Made by a program: the position numbers and the translations under genes. The notes under the pieces are model-generated. The model ran no database searches and was not told the DNA's origin. It saw only the letters and a list, made by a program, of their open reading frames with translations. A stretch of DNA of 23,042 nt, from NCBI GenBank assembly GCA_965247705.1, contig CBDFHV010000044.1, positions 1 to 23,042 of the forward strand. Reading direction: 5' to 3'. This DNA is from CBDFHV01 sp965247705 (lineage in GTDB: Bacteria > Pseudomonadota > Alphaproteobacteria > Rhodospirillales > CAMCUA01). Positions 6,750 through 16,600 of this stretch are shown one piece after another; positions within the stretch are counted from its first letter, which is position 1, and each line of letters starts with the position of its first letter.

Positions 6750-8123
6750 ATGAGCATGAGCGCCCCAGAGACAGCAGCCGTCGTCCTTGCCGCCGGCCTC
6801 GGCACGCGCATGAAATCGGACCGGCCCAAGGTGATGCATCCGATCGCCGGGCGACCGATGGTGGGCCACCTGGTGGCCACCCTCGAGGCGATGGGGCTGG
6901 ATCGCATTGTCGTCGTGGTCGGGCCCGAGTCCGATACGGTGGCCAAGGCCTTGGCGCCGCACCCTTGTGTCGTCCAGCGGGAACGGCTGGGGACTGGCCA
7001 CGCGGTTCTCGCGGCCCGGCCGGCGCTGGAGGGGTTTACCGGCGATGTTCTGGTGCTGTTCGGAGATTCTCCGCTGGTCGAGACCGATACCCTGTCGCGC
7101 ATGCTGCGGGCCCGGCGCGACGGGGCGGACCCGGCGGTGGTGGTGTCGGGATTTCGTGCCGCCGATCCCGGCGCCTACGGGCGTTTGATCACCAATGGGG
7201 ACGGCGGGCTGGAAGCCATCGTCGAGGCCCGAGACGCCACCCCGGCGCAGCGACGGGTAGACCTCTGCAACTCGGGCTTCATGGCCATCGACGGCCGACG
7301 GCTGTTCGGCCTGTTGGACCGCATCGGCAACGACAACGCCAAGGGCGAGTACTACCTTACGGATATCGTCGCTCTCGCCCGGGCCGACGGCGCCGCCTGC
7401 GCGGTAGTGGAGGGCGAGGAAGCCGAGTTTCTGGGCATCAACTCCCGGGCCGAACTGGCGGCGGCGGAGGCCTGGGTCCAGGAACGGCTGCGCGCCCAAG
7501 CCATGGCCGGCGGGGCGACGCTGGTGGCGCCTCAGACGGTGTATTTCAGTCACGACACCCGGCTCGGCCGCGACGTCGTGGTGGGGCCCCACGTGGTCTT
7601 CGGACCAGGGGTCGTTGTCAGCGATGAGGTCGAGATCCTTTCTTTCAGCCATATCGAAGGCGCCAATATCGCCGCGCGCGCGCGAATTGGCCCATTTGCC
7701 CGCCTGCGTCCCGGCGCGCGCCTGGGCACGGATGCCCACGTCGGCAACTTCGTGGAAGTGAAGAACGCCACCGTCGAGGCGGGCGCCAAGGCCAACCACC
7801 TGTCCTACATCGGCGACGCCCGGGTGGGGGCGGGGGCCAACGTGGGCGCCGGCACTATCACCTGCAACTACGACGGTTTCCTCAAGCACCACACGGACAT
7901 CGGCGCCGGGGCCTTCATCGGCTCCAACACCGCCCTGGTAGCGCCCGTCAAGGTGGGAGACGGCGCCAGCATCGGGGCCGGCAGCGTCATCACCCGGGAC
8001 GTGGCGGCCGGCGCCCTGGCCGTGGAACGGGCGGACCAGAAGGACGTCCCCGGATGGGCAGCGCGAAATCGGCGGCGCAAGGCGGCGGCGAAGGCCAAAC
8101 TCCACAAGAGCAAAAAGGCATAG
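6750..8123 (+). CDS. glmU: Bifunctional GlmU (GlcN-1-P acetyltransferase / GlcNAc-1-P uridyltransferase)
   Basis: A cytoplasmic enzyme making UDP-GlcNAc, the precursor of peptidoglycan and lipid A, in two steps from glucosamine-1-phosphate. The product has 457 aa, matching the family's usual 456 or so. The N-terminal uridyltransferase domain carries the nucleotide-binding signature LAAGLGTRMKSDRPKVMH (residues 13-30), then GTGHAV, GDSPL and YYLTD. From about residue 255 a left-handed beta-helix of hexapeptide repeats forms the acetyltransferase, with KANHLSYIGDA (catalytic His) and GAGTITCNYDG. The C-terminal tail is strongly basic (RRRKAAAKAKLHKSKK). ATG at 6750 is preferred, with 6756 possible; the reading frame extends further upstream, but that part does not resemble GlmU. 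A -35-like TTGACT lies at 6676-6681 without a good -10. glmS begins six bases after the stop. Confidence 0.96.
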   Translation: MSMSAPETAAVVLAAGLGTRMKSDRPKVMHPIAGRPMVGHLVATLEAMGLDRIVVVVGPESDTVAKALAPHPCVVQRERLGTGHAVLAARPALEGFTGDVLVLFGDSPLVETDTLSRMLRARRDGADPAVVVSGFRAADPGAYGRLITNGDGGLEAIVEARDATPAQRRVDLCNSGFMAIDGRRLFGLLDRIGNDNAKGEYYLTDIVALARADGAACAVVEGEEAEFLGINSRAELAAAEAWVQERLRAQAMAGGATLVAPQTVYFSHDTRLGRDVVVGPHVVFGPGVVVSDEVEILSFSHIEGANIAARARIGPFARLRPGARLGTDAHVGNFVEVKNATVEAGAKANHLSYIGDARVGAGANVGAGTITCNYDGFLKHHTDIGAGAFIGSNTALVAPVKVGDGASIGAGSVITRDVAAGALAVERADQKDVPGWAARNRRRKAAAKAKLHKSKKA

Positions 8124-8129
8124 CGCGCC

Positions 8130-9953
<1,824 letters not shown>

Positions 9954-9982
9954 GGAACTTGAGCTCACAGCAGGTTCAAGAC

Positions 9983-10306
9983 ATGAGCACGCCACAAGCC
10001 CGGCTTGATCTGCCCCGGGAGAATATCGTCGAATTCTGCCGACGGTGGCGCATTGTGGAGCTGGCCTTGTTCGGGTCAATCCTGCGCGACGACTATCGAG
10101 ATGACAGCGACGTGGACTTCCTCGTCACCTTTGAAGACAACCATCCCTGGAGCCTGTTCGATCACATGCACATGGAGGATGAACTGTGCGAAATGCTCGG
10201 CCGCAAGGTTGATCTGGTAAGTCGGCGGGGACTTGAAAACAGCCGGAACTACCTTCGGAAGGCGAACATTCTCGACAGTGTCCACGTGATTTATGGACGG
10301 CCGTGA
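9983..10306 (+). CDS. MntA-type nucleotidyltransferase antitoxin
   Basis: A 107-aa minimal nucleotidyltransferase. The family signature is clear: LFGSILRDDYRDDSDVDFLV gives G31-S32 and the metal-binding D43 and D45, with a third acidic residue at D77 (KVDLVS). In the MntA/HepT (type VII) toxin-antitoxin systems this protein transfers AMP to a tyrosine of the HEPN toxin and silences it. ATG at 9983 is chosen, with AGG about ten bases upstream; an in-frame TTG at 9959 would add eight residues. The gene overlaps the downstream HEPN gene by 14 bases, as usual for the pair. It sits 29 bases after glmS, so glmUS transcription may run into it. Base composition looks slightly less GC-rich than glmS. 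Confidence 0.87.
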   Translation: MSTPQARLDLPRENIVEFCRRWRIVELALFGSILRDDYRDDSDVDFLVTFEDNHPWSLFDHMHMEDELCEMLGRKVDLVSRRGLENSRNYLRKANILDSVHVIYGRP

Positions 10307-10643
10307 TCAGACATCTCCGCTGGACATCTTGCAGGCGGCACGTGAGATCGAGGAGTTCACGCTCGGGCTGAATACCAAGTCATTCCTCGCCAACAGATTG
10401 GTCCAGTTGGCGGTCATACGGCAGCTCGAGGCTATTGGCGAGGCAGCCCGTCGCATTTCTCCCGATGTCCGCGAGGCGTATTCCCAGTTTCCCTGGGCCG
10501 ACATGATCGGCATGAGAAACGTTCTCATCCACGGATATGACGCCATTGATTTGATCGAGGTCTGGCGGGTTGCCATCGAGGAGGTGCCGGCGCTGGTCCG
10601 CAAACTGGAACCGCTTGCGGGTTCGGCGGCGAAAGAATGCTGA
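10293..10643 (+). CDS. HepT-like HEPN domain toxin (DUF86)
   Basis: A 116-aa helical protein. It carries the HEPN catalytic motif Rx4HxY as RNVLIHGY (R75, H80, Y82), which in HepT forms an RNase active site and includes the tyrosine that MntA modifies. The preceding helix (VIRQLEAIGEAARRIS) is the usual DUF86 signature. ATG at 10293 lies inside the end of the antitoxin gene, and the 14-base overlap implies coupled translation. All key residues are present, so the toxin looks functional. Related HEPN-MNT pairs act in plasmid or genomic-island stability and in stress or phage response; which applies here cannot be told from sequence. A strong promoter for the next gene begins 14 bases after the stop. 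Confidence 0.87.
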   Translation: MDGRDQTSPLDILQAAREIEEFTLGLNTKSFLANRLVQLAVIRQLEAIGEAARRISPDVREAYSQFPWADMIGMRNVLIHGYDAIDLIEVWRVAIEEVPALVRKLEPLAGSAAKEC

Positions 10644-10656
10644 TCCTCGTATCCGG

Positions 10657-10685
10657 TTAACACACGCCGCCCGCCGGACTATACT
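10657..10685 (+). promoter_or_regulatory. Sigma70-type promoter of the gabD-like gene
   Basis: TTAACA (10657-10662) and TATACT (10680-10685) are separated by exactly 17 bases, each matching consensus at five of six positions. Transcription would start near 10692, leaving a leader of about 35 bases that contains CGGGAG before ATG 10726. It lies just after the HEPN gene stop, so the downstream genes have their own start. Confidence 0.65.
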
Positions 10686-10725
10686 GCCCCCAAAGATTTG
10701 GCCCTTTTCCCCCCGGGAGATCACC

Positions 10726-12189
10726 ATGAAGCTTGAACTCAAGGATTCCAGCCTGTTCCGTCAGCAGTGCTACATCAACGGCGAATGGGTCGACTCTGAC
10801 TCCGGCGACACCGTGGACGTCCACAATCCGTCCGACGGATCGCTTCTGGGCACGATCCCCAAACTGGGCACCGACGAGACCCGCCGGGCCATTGAGGCGG
10901 CCCATGCCGCCTTCGCCGAATGGCGGGCCAAGACGGGAAAAGAACGGTCGGCGCTGTTGCGCAATTGGTTCAACCTGATGATGGCGAACCAGGAGGACCT
11001 GGCCCGCTTGATGACTGCCGAACAGGGTAAGCCGGTGGCCGAATCCCGGGGTGAAATCGCCTACGGCGCTTCTTTCGTCGAGTGGTTTGCCGAGGAGGCC
11101 AAGCGCCTCTATGGCGACACCGTCCCCACCCACATGCCGGACCGCCGTATCGTGGTGGTCAAGGAGCCCATCGGGGTCGTCGGCGCGATCACTCCGTGGA
11201 ACTTCCCCAACGCCATGATCACCCGCAAGTGCGGGCCGGCGCTGGCGGTGGGCTGTACCTGCGTGGTCAAGCCGGCCAGCATGACCCCGTACTCGGCCCT
11301 GGCACTGGCCGAACTGGCGGAACTCGCTGGAATTCCCAAGGGCGTATTCAACGTCGTCACCGGATCGGCGAGGGCCATCGGCGGCGAGATCACCGCCAAC
11401 CCGCTGGTGCGCAAGGTCACGTTCACTGGTTCCACGTCGGTGGGCAAATTGCTGATGAAGCAATGCGCCGATACGGTGAAGAAGGTATCGCTGGAACTAG
11501 GGGGCAACGCCCCTTTTATCGTCTTCGACGACGCCGACCTGGGGGCCGCGGTGCAGGGTGCGCTGCAGTCAAAGTACCGCAACTCCGGACAGACCTGCGT
11601 CTGCGCCAACCGGATCTACGTCCAGGACGGCGTCTATGACGAATTCGCCAAGGAACTTGCCAGCGCCGTGGGCAAGCTCAAGGTGGCCGATGGTTTCGAC
11701 GAGGATTCCCAGTTGGGTCCGATGATCGAAATGGCGGCGGTGGAAAAGATGGAAGAGCATATCGCCGACGCCACCGCGAAGGGCGCCAGGGTCATGGTCG
11801 GTGGCAAGCGCCACGAAAAGGGCGGCCTGTTTTTCGAGCCGACCGTCCTGGCCGACGTGACGCCGAAAATGGCGGTCAGCAAGGAAGAGACCTTCGGCCC
11901 CTTGGCGCCCCTGTTCCGGTTCAAGACGGAGGAGGAAGTCGTCGGCATGGCCAATGACACCGAGTTCGGCCTCGCGTCCTATTTTTTCAGCCGCGATATC
12001 GGCCGCGTATGGCGCGTGGCCGAAGGAATCGAAGCCGGCATTGTCGGCATCAACGTTGGCATCATTTCCACCGAGGTGGCGCCCTTCGGCGGTGTCAAGG
12101 AATCGGGGATCGGCCGCGAGGGTTCCAAATACGGCACCGACGATTTCGTCGAGCTCAAGTACATCTGTATGGGCGGAATCGACACCTAA
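10726..12189 (+). CDS. gabD: NAD(P)+-dependent succinate-semialdehyde dehydrogenase (GabD-like)
   Basis: Oxidises succinate semialdehyde (or a close analogue) to succinate, the last step of GABA breakdown. The product has 487 aa against about 482 for E. coli GabD and is alike along its whole length. Cofactor-site motifs include ITPWNFPNAM (N159) and VVKPAS (K182). The general base is E257 in SLELGGNAPF. The nucleophile is C291 in SGQTCVCANR; the second Cys two residues on is the GabD pattern. The C-terminus GGVKESGIGREGSKYG is also typical. ATG at 10726 has GGGAG seven bases upstream. The glutathione reductase gene follows 30 bases later. No GABA aminotransferase is nearby, so the exact aldehyde substrate is inferred; glutarate semialdehyde is an alternative. 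Confidence 0.9.
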   Translation: MKLELKDSSLFRQQCYINGEWVDSDSGDTVDVHNPSDGSLLGTIPKLGTDETRRAIEAAHAAFAEWRAKTGKERSALLRNWFNLMMANQEDLARLMTAEQGKPVAESRGEIAYGASFVEWFAEEAKRLYGDTVPTHMPDRRIVVVKEPIGVVGAITPWNFPNAMITRKCGPALAVGCTCVVKPASMTPYSALALAELAELAGIPKGVFNVVTGSARAIGGEITANPLVRKVTFTGSTSVGKLLMKQCADTVKKVSLELGGNAPFIVFDDADLGAAVQGALQSKYRNSGQTCVCANRIYVQDGVYDEFAKELASAVGKLKVADGFDEDSQLGPMIEMAAVEKMEEHIADATAKGARVMVGGKRHEKGGLFFEPTVLADVTPKMAVSKEETFGPLAPLFRFKTEEEVVGMANDTEFGLASYFFSRDIGRVWRVAEGIEAGIVGINVGIISTEVAPFGGVKESGIGREGSKYGTDDFVELKYICMGGIDT

Positions 12190-12219
12190 CCGCCAAGTCT
12201 CGCGGACACCGAGGCGCGC

Positions 12220-13593
12220 ATGCCCCGTTACGACTACGACCTGGTTACCATTGGGGCCGGGTCGGGCGGCGTCCGCGCCTCGCGCATGGCGGCCCAGTTC
12301 GGGGCCAAGGTGGCGGTTTGCGAGAACAGCCGCGTCGGCGGCACCTGTGTCATTCGCGGCTGCGTTCCGAAGAAACTGCTCGTCTACGGCGCCCATTTCG
12401 CCGACGACTTCGAGGACGCCGCCGGCTACGGATGGACCATCGCAAAACCGTCCTTCGATTGGACGCGGCTGATCTCCGCCAAGGACGCCGAGATCGACCG
12501 GCTGAACAAGGTTTATCTGCGGATCCTCAGCGAGAACAAGGTGGATCTGCTGGAAGGCACGGCGCGGCTTACCGACGCGCATACGGTGGACGTGGGCGGT
12601 CGAACGGTGACGGCGGCCCATATTCTCATCGCCACCGGCGCCTGGCCCCATATGCCCGATGTGCCGGGGATCGAGCATGCCATCACCTCCAACGAGGCGC
12701 TCGACCTGAAGCGCCTGCCGCCCCGGGTGGTGATCGTCGGGGGTGGCTACATCGCCGTGGAATTCGCCGGCATCTTCAGCACCCTGGGGGCGGAAGTGAC
12801 CCAGATTCTGCGCGGCGATACGGTGCTGCGGGGGTTCGATGAGGACATGCGGACCTGCCTGGCCGAAGAGATGAGCCACCGTGGCGTAAAAATCCTCGCC
12901 GACAGCGTGGTGCGCAGCATCGAAAAGGAAAACGGCGCCTTCAGTCTGCGCCTCGCCCATGGGGACATGATGGTGGCGGATTTGGTCATGTATGCCACCG
13001 GCCGTCGACCGCGCAGCACGGGCATCGGGCTGGAGGAAGCGGGTGTCGCGCTTGGCGCGGGCGACGCCGTGGTCGTCGACGACTATTCATGCACTTCTGT
13101 CGCCCACATCTATGCGGTCGGCGACGTCACCGACCGGCTCAATCTGACGCCCGTGGCAATCTCCGAGGGTGCCGCGTTCGCCTACAGCGTATTCGGCGAC
13201 AGGCCCACCAGGGCCGACCATCGGGACGTTCCGACCGCGGTGTTCAGCCAGCCGCCCCTGTCGACGGTCGGGCTGACCGAGTCCGAGGCGGTGGCCCAAT
13301 TCGGCACCGTCGATGTCTACATGTCCCGATTCCGAGCGATGAAACATACGCTCTCGGGGCGCGAGGAGCAGACAATAATGAAGCTGGTCGTCGATCCCGA
13401 AAGCGACCGGGTCGTCGGCTGCCACATGCTGGGCATGGACGCGCCGGAGATCATTCAGGGACTGGGAATCGCCCTGAAATGCGGCGCCACCAAGGCGCAG
13501 TTCGATGCCACGGTCGGCATTCATCCCAGCGCCGCCGAGGAGTTCGTCACCATGCGGGAGAAGCGCCCGGCCCACAGGGCGAGCGCCGACTGA
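12220..13593 (+). CDS. gor: Glutathione-disulfide reductase
   Basis: A flavoprotein that uses NADPH to reduce glutathione disulfide in the cytoplasm. The product has 457 aa, the normal size. The FAD-binding loop is TIGAGSGGVRAS (10-21). The redox disulfide is GGTCVIRGCVPKK (C43 and C48). The NADPH fold is IVGGGYIAVEFAG (172-184), and R198 and R204 occur where E. coli Gor binds the 2'-phosphate. The interface segment HPSAAEEFVTMR carries the catalytic His and Glu. These separate it from dihydrolipoamide, mercuric and trypanothione reductases. It follows the gabD-like gene by 30 bases, with GAGG before the ATG, and is followed by a racemase-family gene after four bases, so it probably sits within one transcript. 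Confidence 0.94.
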   Translation: MPRYDYDLVTIGAGSGGVRASRMAAQFGAKVAVCENSRVGGTCVIRGCVPKKLLVYGAHFADDFEDAAGYGWTIAKPSFDWTRLISAKDAEIDRLNKVYLRILSENKVDLLEGTARLTDAHTVDVGGRTVTAAHILIATGAWPHMPDVPGIEHAITSNEALDLKRLPPRVVIVGGGYIAVEFAGIFSTLGAEVTQILRGDTVLRGFDEDMRTCLAEEMSHRGVKILADSVVRSIEKENGAFSLRLAHGDMMVADLVMYATGRRPRSTGIGLEEAGVALGAGDAVVVDDYSCTSVAHIYAVGDVTDRLNLTPVAISEGAAFAYSVFGDRPTRADHRDVPTAVFSQPPLSTVGLTESEAVAQFGTVDVYMSRFRAMKHTLSGREEQTIMKLVVDPESDRVVGCHMLGMDAPEIIQGLGIALKCGATKAQFDATVGIHPSAAEEFVTMREKRPAHRASAD

Positions 13594-13597
13594 CACC

Positions 13598-14377
13598 GTG
13601 GACGCGCCCGTCTCCAACGTTCGCTCGGCCTCCCGGATAGCGCATGGCGGCAAGACCGTCTATGGGGCCGCCGTCGGCATCCTCATCCTGGACACCCAAT
13701 ACCCCCGCATTCCGGGCGACCCGGTGAACGCGGCCACCTGGCCGTTTCCGGTGCTTTACAAGGTGGTGCGCACGGCCACGCCCGGTCGCGTGGTGATGGA
13801 TAGGGCGAAGGGGCTCAAAGAGGCCTTCCTCGACGCCGCGGCGTCCCTGGTGGCCGACGGGGCTGACGGCCTGACCACCACCTGCGGCTTCCTTGCCCTG
13901 CTGCAGAAGGATCTCGCCGCCCACGCCGGGGTGCCGGTGGCGGCGTCTTCGTTGATGCAGGTACCCCACGTGCAAAGGCTTCTGCCGCCGCGGAAGCGGG
14001 TCGGCATTCTCACCGTCTCCGCCCCCAGCTTGGGTCCCGATCATCTGGCGGCGGCGGGCGCCGACCCGTCGACGCCCATCGCCGGCACCGAACAGGGCAG
14101 CGAGTTCAACCGTACCATGTACGAAGGCCTCCCCGAGGCGAACATCGCCCTCTGCGAGGCGGATGTCCTGAAGGCGGGGCTTTCTCTGGTCCAGGAGAAC
14201 GAGAACATCGGCGCGGTGGTCGTGGAATGCACCCGCATGGTCCCCTACAGCCGCGCCCTGTCCGAGACCCTGGGGCTGCCCGTATTCGATATCTACGATT
14301 TCGTCTGCTGGTTCCAGTCGGGGCTCAGGCCCCGGGATTTCGGCCATCCGGGCAGCGGTCCCCGGCCGTGGCGGTGA
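13598..14377 (+). CDS. Aspartate/glutamate racemase-family protein
   Basis: A 259-aa soluble protein of the Asp/Glu/hydantoin racemase superfamily. The two catalytic cysteines are visible as C96 in LTTTCGFLALLQ and C211 in VVVECTRMVPYS, each in the expected half of the two-lobed fold. The stretch VGILTVSAPSLGPDHLAAAG matches the start of the second lobe. The substrate is not evident; relatives include amino-acid racemases, arylmalonate decarboxylase and maleate isomerase. GTG at 13598, four bases after the gor stop, is the likely start because an upstream extension would run inside gor and no suitable later ATG exists. Its TGA overlaps the GTG of the next gene (GTGA), pointing to coupled translation with the glyoxalase-like protein. 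Confidence 0.82.
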   Translation: MDAPVSNVRSASRIAHGGKTVYGAAVGILILDTQYPRIPGDPVNAATWPFPVLYKVVRTATPGRVVMDRAKGLKEAFLDAAASLVADGADGLTTTCGFLALLQKDLAAHAGVPVAASSLMQVPHVQRLLPPRKRVGILTVSAPSLGPDHLAAAGADPSTPIAGTEQGSEFNRTMYEGLPEANIALCEADVLKAGLSLVQENENIGAVVVECTRMVPYSRALSETLGLPVFDIYDFVCWFQSGLRPRDFGHPGSGPRPWR

Positions 14378-15246
14378 GCGAGCTTCCGATCCGCCACGGC
14401 ATCACCGGCCTCGACCATCCGGTCATTGCCGTCAACCACATGGCGGCATCGCGAAAGGTCTTCGAGCGTCTGGGATTCACCGTTCCGCCCCGGGGCAGTC
14501 ACGTGGAGTGGGGCACCGGCAACTGGTGCATCATGTTCCCCGACGACTATATCGAACTGCGTGGCATCCTGGATCCCGATCGGGAAACCCTGGGCCTGGA
14601 AAAGACCTTGGCCGAGCGCGGGGAAGGCCTGATGGGGGTCGCCCTCGGCAGCGATGATATTGTGGCCAGCCGCGCCTCCATGGAAGCCGACGGCCTGCGT
14701 CCAGGCCCGATCCGCCACCTGACCCGCAACTTCGAACTGGAGGAAGGCTGGGTCAAACCCAGGTTCGCCCTGTTCCTGCCCGACGGGATGGACATCCATG
14801 GCATTCCGCACGTGGTCGTTCTGCAGCATCGGACGCCGGAACTTATTCGCCGCCCCGACTTCCTGGTCCATGCCAATGGCGCCCACAAGGTTGTCGAGCT
14901 GGTTGGCGCCATCGACGATCCCGATGGGGTGGCCCAGGCGCAAGAGCGGTTGCTGGGGGAGGGGGCGGTCCGGCGGGACGGCGACAGCGTGCGTCTGTCT
15001 TTTTCCCGCGGCCAGTGCATCAGGCTGGAAAGCCTCGAGGCCCTGCGGCGCGAATACGCGAGCGCCCTGCCCGAGCGGCTGCCGCCGCTGCCCTATATGG
15101 CGGCCTTGACCGTGGCGGTGACGGATGTGGACCGCGCCACAGCGGCATTGGACGCCGGGGACGTGCCGTTCGAGGTCATTGCCGAGCAGCGCCTGCGGGT
15201 CGGCGCCGCCGACGCCTGCGGCGCCATCATCGACTTCCAGGGCTGA
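14374..15246 (+). CDS. Glyoxalase-like (VOC superfamily) domain protein
   Basis: A 290-aa protein beginning ITGLDHPVIAVNHMAASRKVFERLGFTV, the first beta-alpha-beta unit of the vicinal-oxygen-chelate fold. HVEWGTGNWCIMFPDDYIELRGI follows, with the metal-ligand His and Glu positions of the glyoxalase-3-like group. A second, more divergent VOC-like half runs from about 165 to 290. The role is unknown; relatives are annotated only as VOC-family or glyoxalase-like. GTG at 14374 is chosen because it gives a 4-base GTGA overlap with the racemase-family gene; GTG at 14368 is also in frame. The 3' end overlaps the convergent MFS gene by 20 bases. Placement after gor may hint at thiol or aldehyde chemistry, but that is speculative. 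Confidence 0.8.
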   Translation: MSELPIRHGITGLDHPVIAVNHMAASRKVFERLGFTVPPRGSHVEWGTGNWCIMFPDDYIELRGILDPDRETLGLEKTLAERGEGLMGVALGSDDIVASRASMEADGLRPGPIRHLTRNFELEEGWVKPRFALFLPDGMDIHGIPHVVVLQHRTPELIRRPDFLVHANGAHKVVELVGAIDDPDGVAQAQERLLGEGAVRRDGDSVRLSFSRGQCIRLESLEALRREYASALPERLPPLPYMAALTVAVTDVDRATAALDAGDVPFEVIAEQRLRVGAADACGAIIDFQG

Positions 15247-16447
15247 GCGACGGCTCATCGACCGCGCGCAAAACGGCGGTCAAGGCCAGACCCACAACCA
15301 TAACCACGAGGAACGGCATCCAGGCCGCGTCCCATCCCCCCAGCAGACCGACCGCCAGGGCCATGGCCGGAGGGCCGAGCAAGCTGCCGCCGTTGGAGCC
15401 TTGGATGACCAGACCATTCGCCGTCGACACCTGCGCGGCCGAAGGGGCATGGGCCGACGCGCCGGCCAGTGCCGCCGCCGGCAACAGGCCGCCGACAACG
15501 CTGAACAGGACCGCCACCGGAACCACGGCGCCCGTCACGGTTCCCGAATAAAGCAGGATGGCGCACAGGCCCATGGTGACGAAAGCCAACCCCATCAGCC
15601 GCCAGCGGGGCACGCCCCGGTGCATCAGCCAGGCCCCGGTGACGTTGCCCACCACACTGCCCGACACCACCAGGGCGCCGGCCTGGGCGGCGCCGGTGAG
15701 GGTCCAACCGCCGCTTTCCATCAGGAAGGTGGGCATCCAGATCATCACCGCCATCCACTGCATGGCGTAGACCATGAAGGAGATGGCGAACAGCCATGGC
15801 CCGGCGCGCCGCAGCACCGAGGGCTCTCCCGGTCGGGGCCGGCCGCCGCCGGAGGGCGTGGCGACGGATTCTCGAGACAGACGCCACAGGACTAGAAGGG
15901 CGAAGGTCAGGGCGACCGCGGCGTTGATCAGCCACAGGCCCCGCCAGCCCACCACCGCCAGCAGGGGCGGCGCGGCGAGCATGGCCAGCGCGGTGCCCGC
16001 CGGCAGATAGCTTCCCCAGATGCCGAAAGCGAGTCCCCGGTGTTCCGAGGCGGTGGCGGCGGCGATCAGGCGCGGCGCGGCCGTGATCACACCGATGAAC
16101 CCCAGCCCCTCCAGCAACCGGGCGGACAGCATCAGGCTGGCGCCGTTGGCGGCCGCGCCCAGCGCGCTGCCCCCCGCCATGACCATGAGGCAGCCGACCA
16201 GCACCGGGCGCAGGGGCATGCGCCCCAATAGCCAGCCCAGGGCCAGCCCCAGGGCGGCCGCGGTGCCGTTGAACAGCGACGCCACCCAGCCCGCCGTGAC
16301 CATTCCCAGGCCCAGGCTGTCACGCAGGATCGGCAAGGCCGGCGGCACCTTGCCCACGTGAAGGGCGCCAACGATGCCGGCGGCGACCGCCAGGGCCACC
16401 AGGCCCCAGCGCGTGCCCGGAGCGGTCGAAATAGCGGGTTTGTTCAT
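15227..16447 (-). CDS. Major facilitator superfamily (MFS) transporter
   Basis: An inner-membrane secondary transporter of 406 aa with about 12 hydrophobic segments. The first lies at about 14-35. The loop after segment 2 (GWLLGRMPLRPVL) resembles a degenerate MFS motif A. A hydrophilic central loop at about 195-215 (SGGGRPRPGEPS) separates the two six-helix halves. It resembles the cyanate/nitrate-type branch in general layout, but the substrate cannot be named. The reading frame is open far upstream; ATG at 16447 is selected because the protein only looks MFS-like from there. No Shine-Dalgarno is seen, only CCTCCT. It is transcribed away from the CoA-transferase gene, which suggests that one imports a carboxylate that the other activates; this is an inference. 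Confidence 0.88.
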   Translation of the reverse strand: MNKPAISTAPGTRWGLVALAVAAGIVGALHVGKVPPALPILRDSLGLGMVTAGWVASLFNGTAAALGLALGWLLGRMPLRPVLVGCLMVMAGGSALGAAANGASLMLSARLLEGLGFIGVITAAPRLIAAATASEHRGLAFGIWGSYLPAGTALAMLAAPPLLAVVGWRGLWLINAAVALTFALLVLWRLSRESVATPSGGGRPRPGEPSVLRRAGPWLFAISFMVYAMQWMAVMIWMPTFLMESGGWTLTGAAQAGALVVSGSVVGNVTGAWLMHRGVPRWRLMGLAFVTMGLCAILLYSGTVTGAVVPVAVLFSVVGGLLPAAALAGASAHAPSAAQVSTANGLVIQGSNGGSLLGPPAMALAVGLLGGWDAAWMPFLVVMVVGLALTAVLRAVDEPSLSPGSR

Positions 16448-16514
16448 CGATTTCGATAGGAGGGTGGATCGAGGCGACGGGACACCATCGCCCATCGCCG
16501 TGCCCGCGTACAGA

Positions 16515-16537
16515 CCGCGGTCAAATTGACACCGCGG
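16515..16537. promoter_or_regulatory. Operator-like symmetric element between MFS and CoA-transferase genes
   Basis: Two CCGCGG hexamers (16515-16520 and 16532-16537) flank the palindrome GTCAA-A-TTGAC (16520-16530). The TTGACA at 16526-16531 is also the -35 box of the plus-strand promoter, so a protein bound here would block it. No regulator gene is adjacent. Confidence 0.45.
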
Positions 16538-16554
16538 CATGCCCCGTCTAGCCT
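16526..16554 (+). promoter_or_regulatory. Candidate promoter of the CoA-transferase gene
   Basis: A perfect -35 TTGACA (16526-16531) is followed after 17 bases by a weaker -10 TAGCCT (16549-16554). The ATG is 46 bases beyond the -10. The weak -10 may mean that an activator is required. Confidence 0.5.
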
Positions 16555-16600
16555 CAATTTCCGTATTCTCGCCGTCCCTTCTCGTATCAGGCCCCAGCCC

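Noticed and set aside
6405..8105. A 566-codon minus-strand frame covering glmU and tRNA-Val
   Set aside because: It runs through a tRNA gene and opposite a textbook GlmU, so it is a shadow frame.
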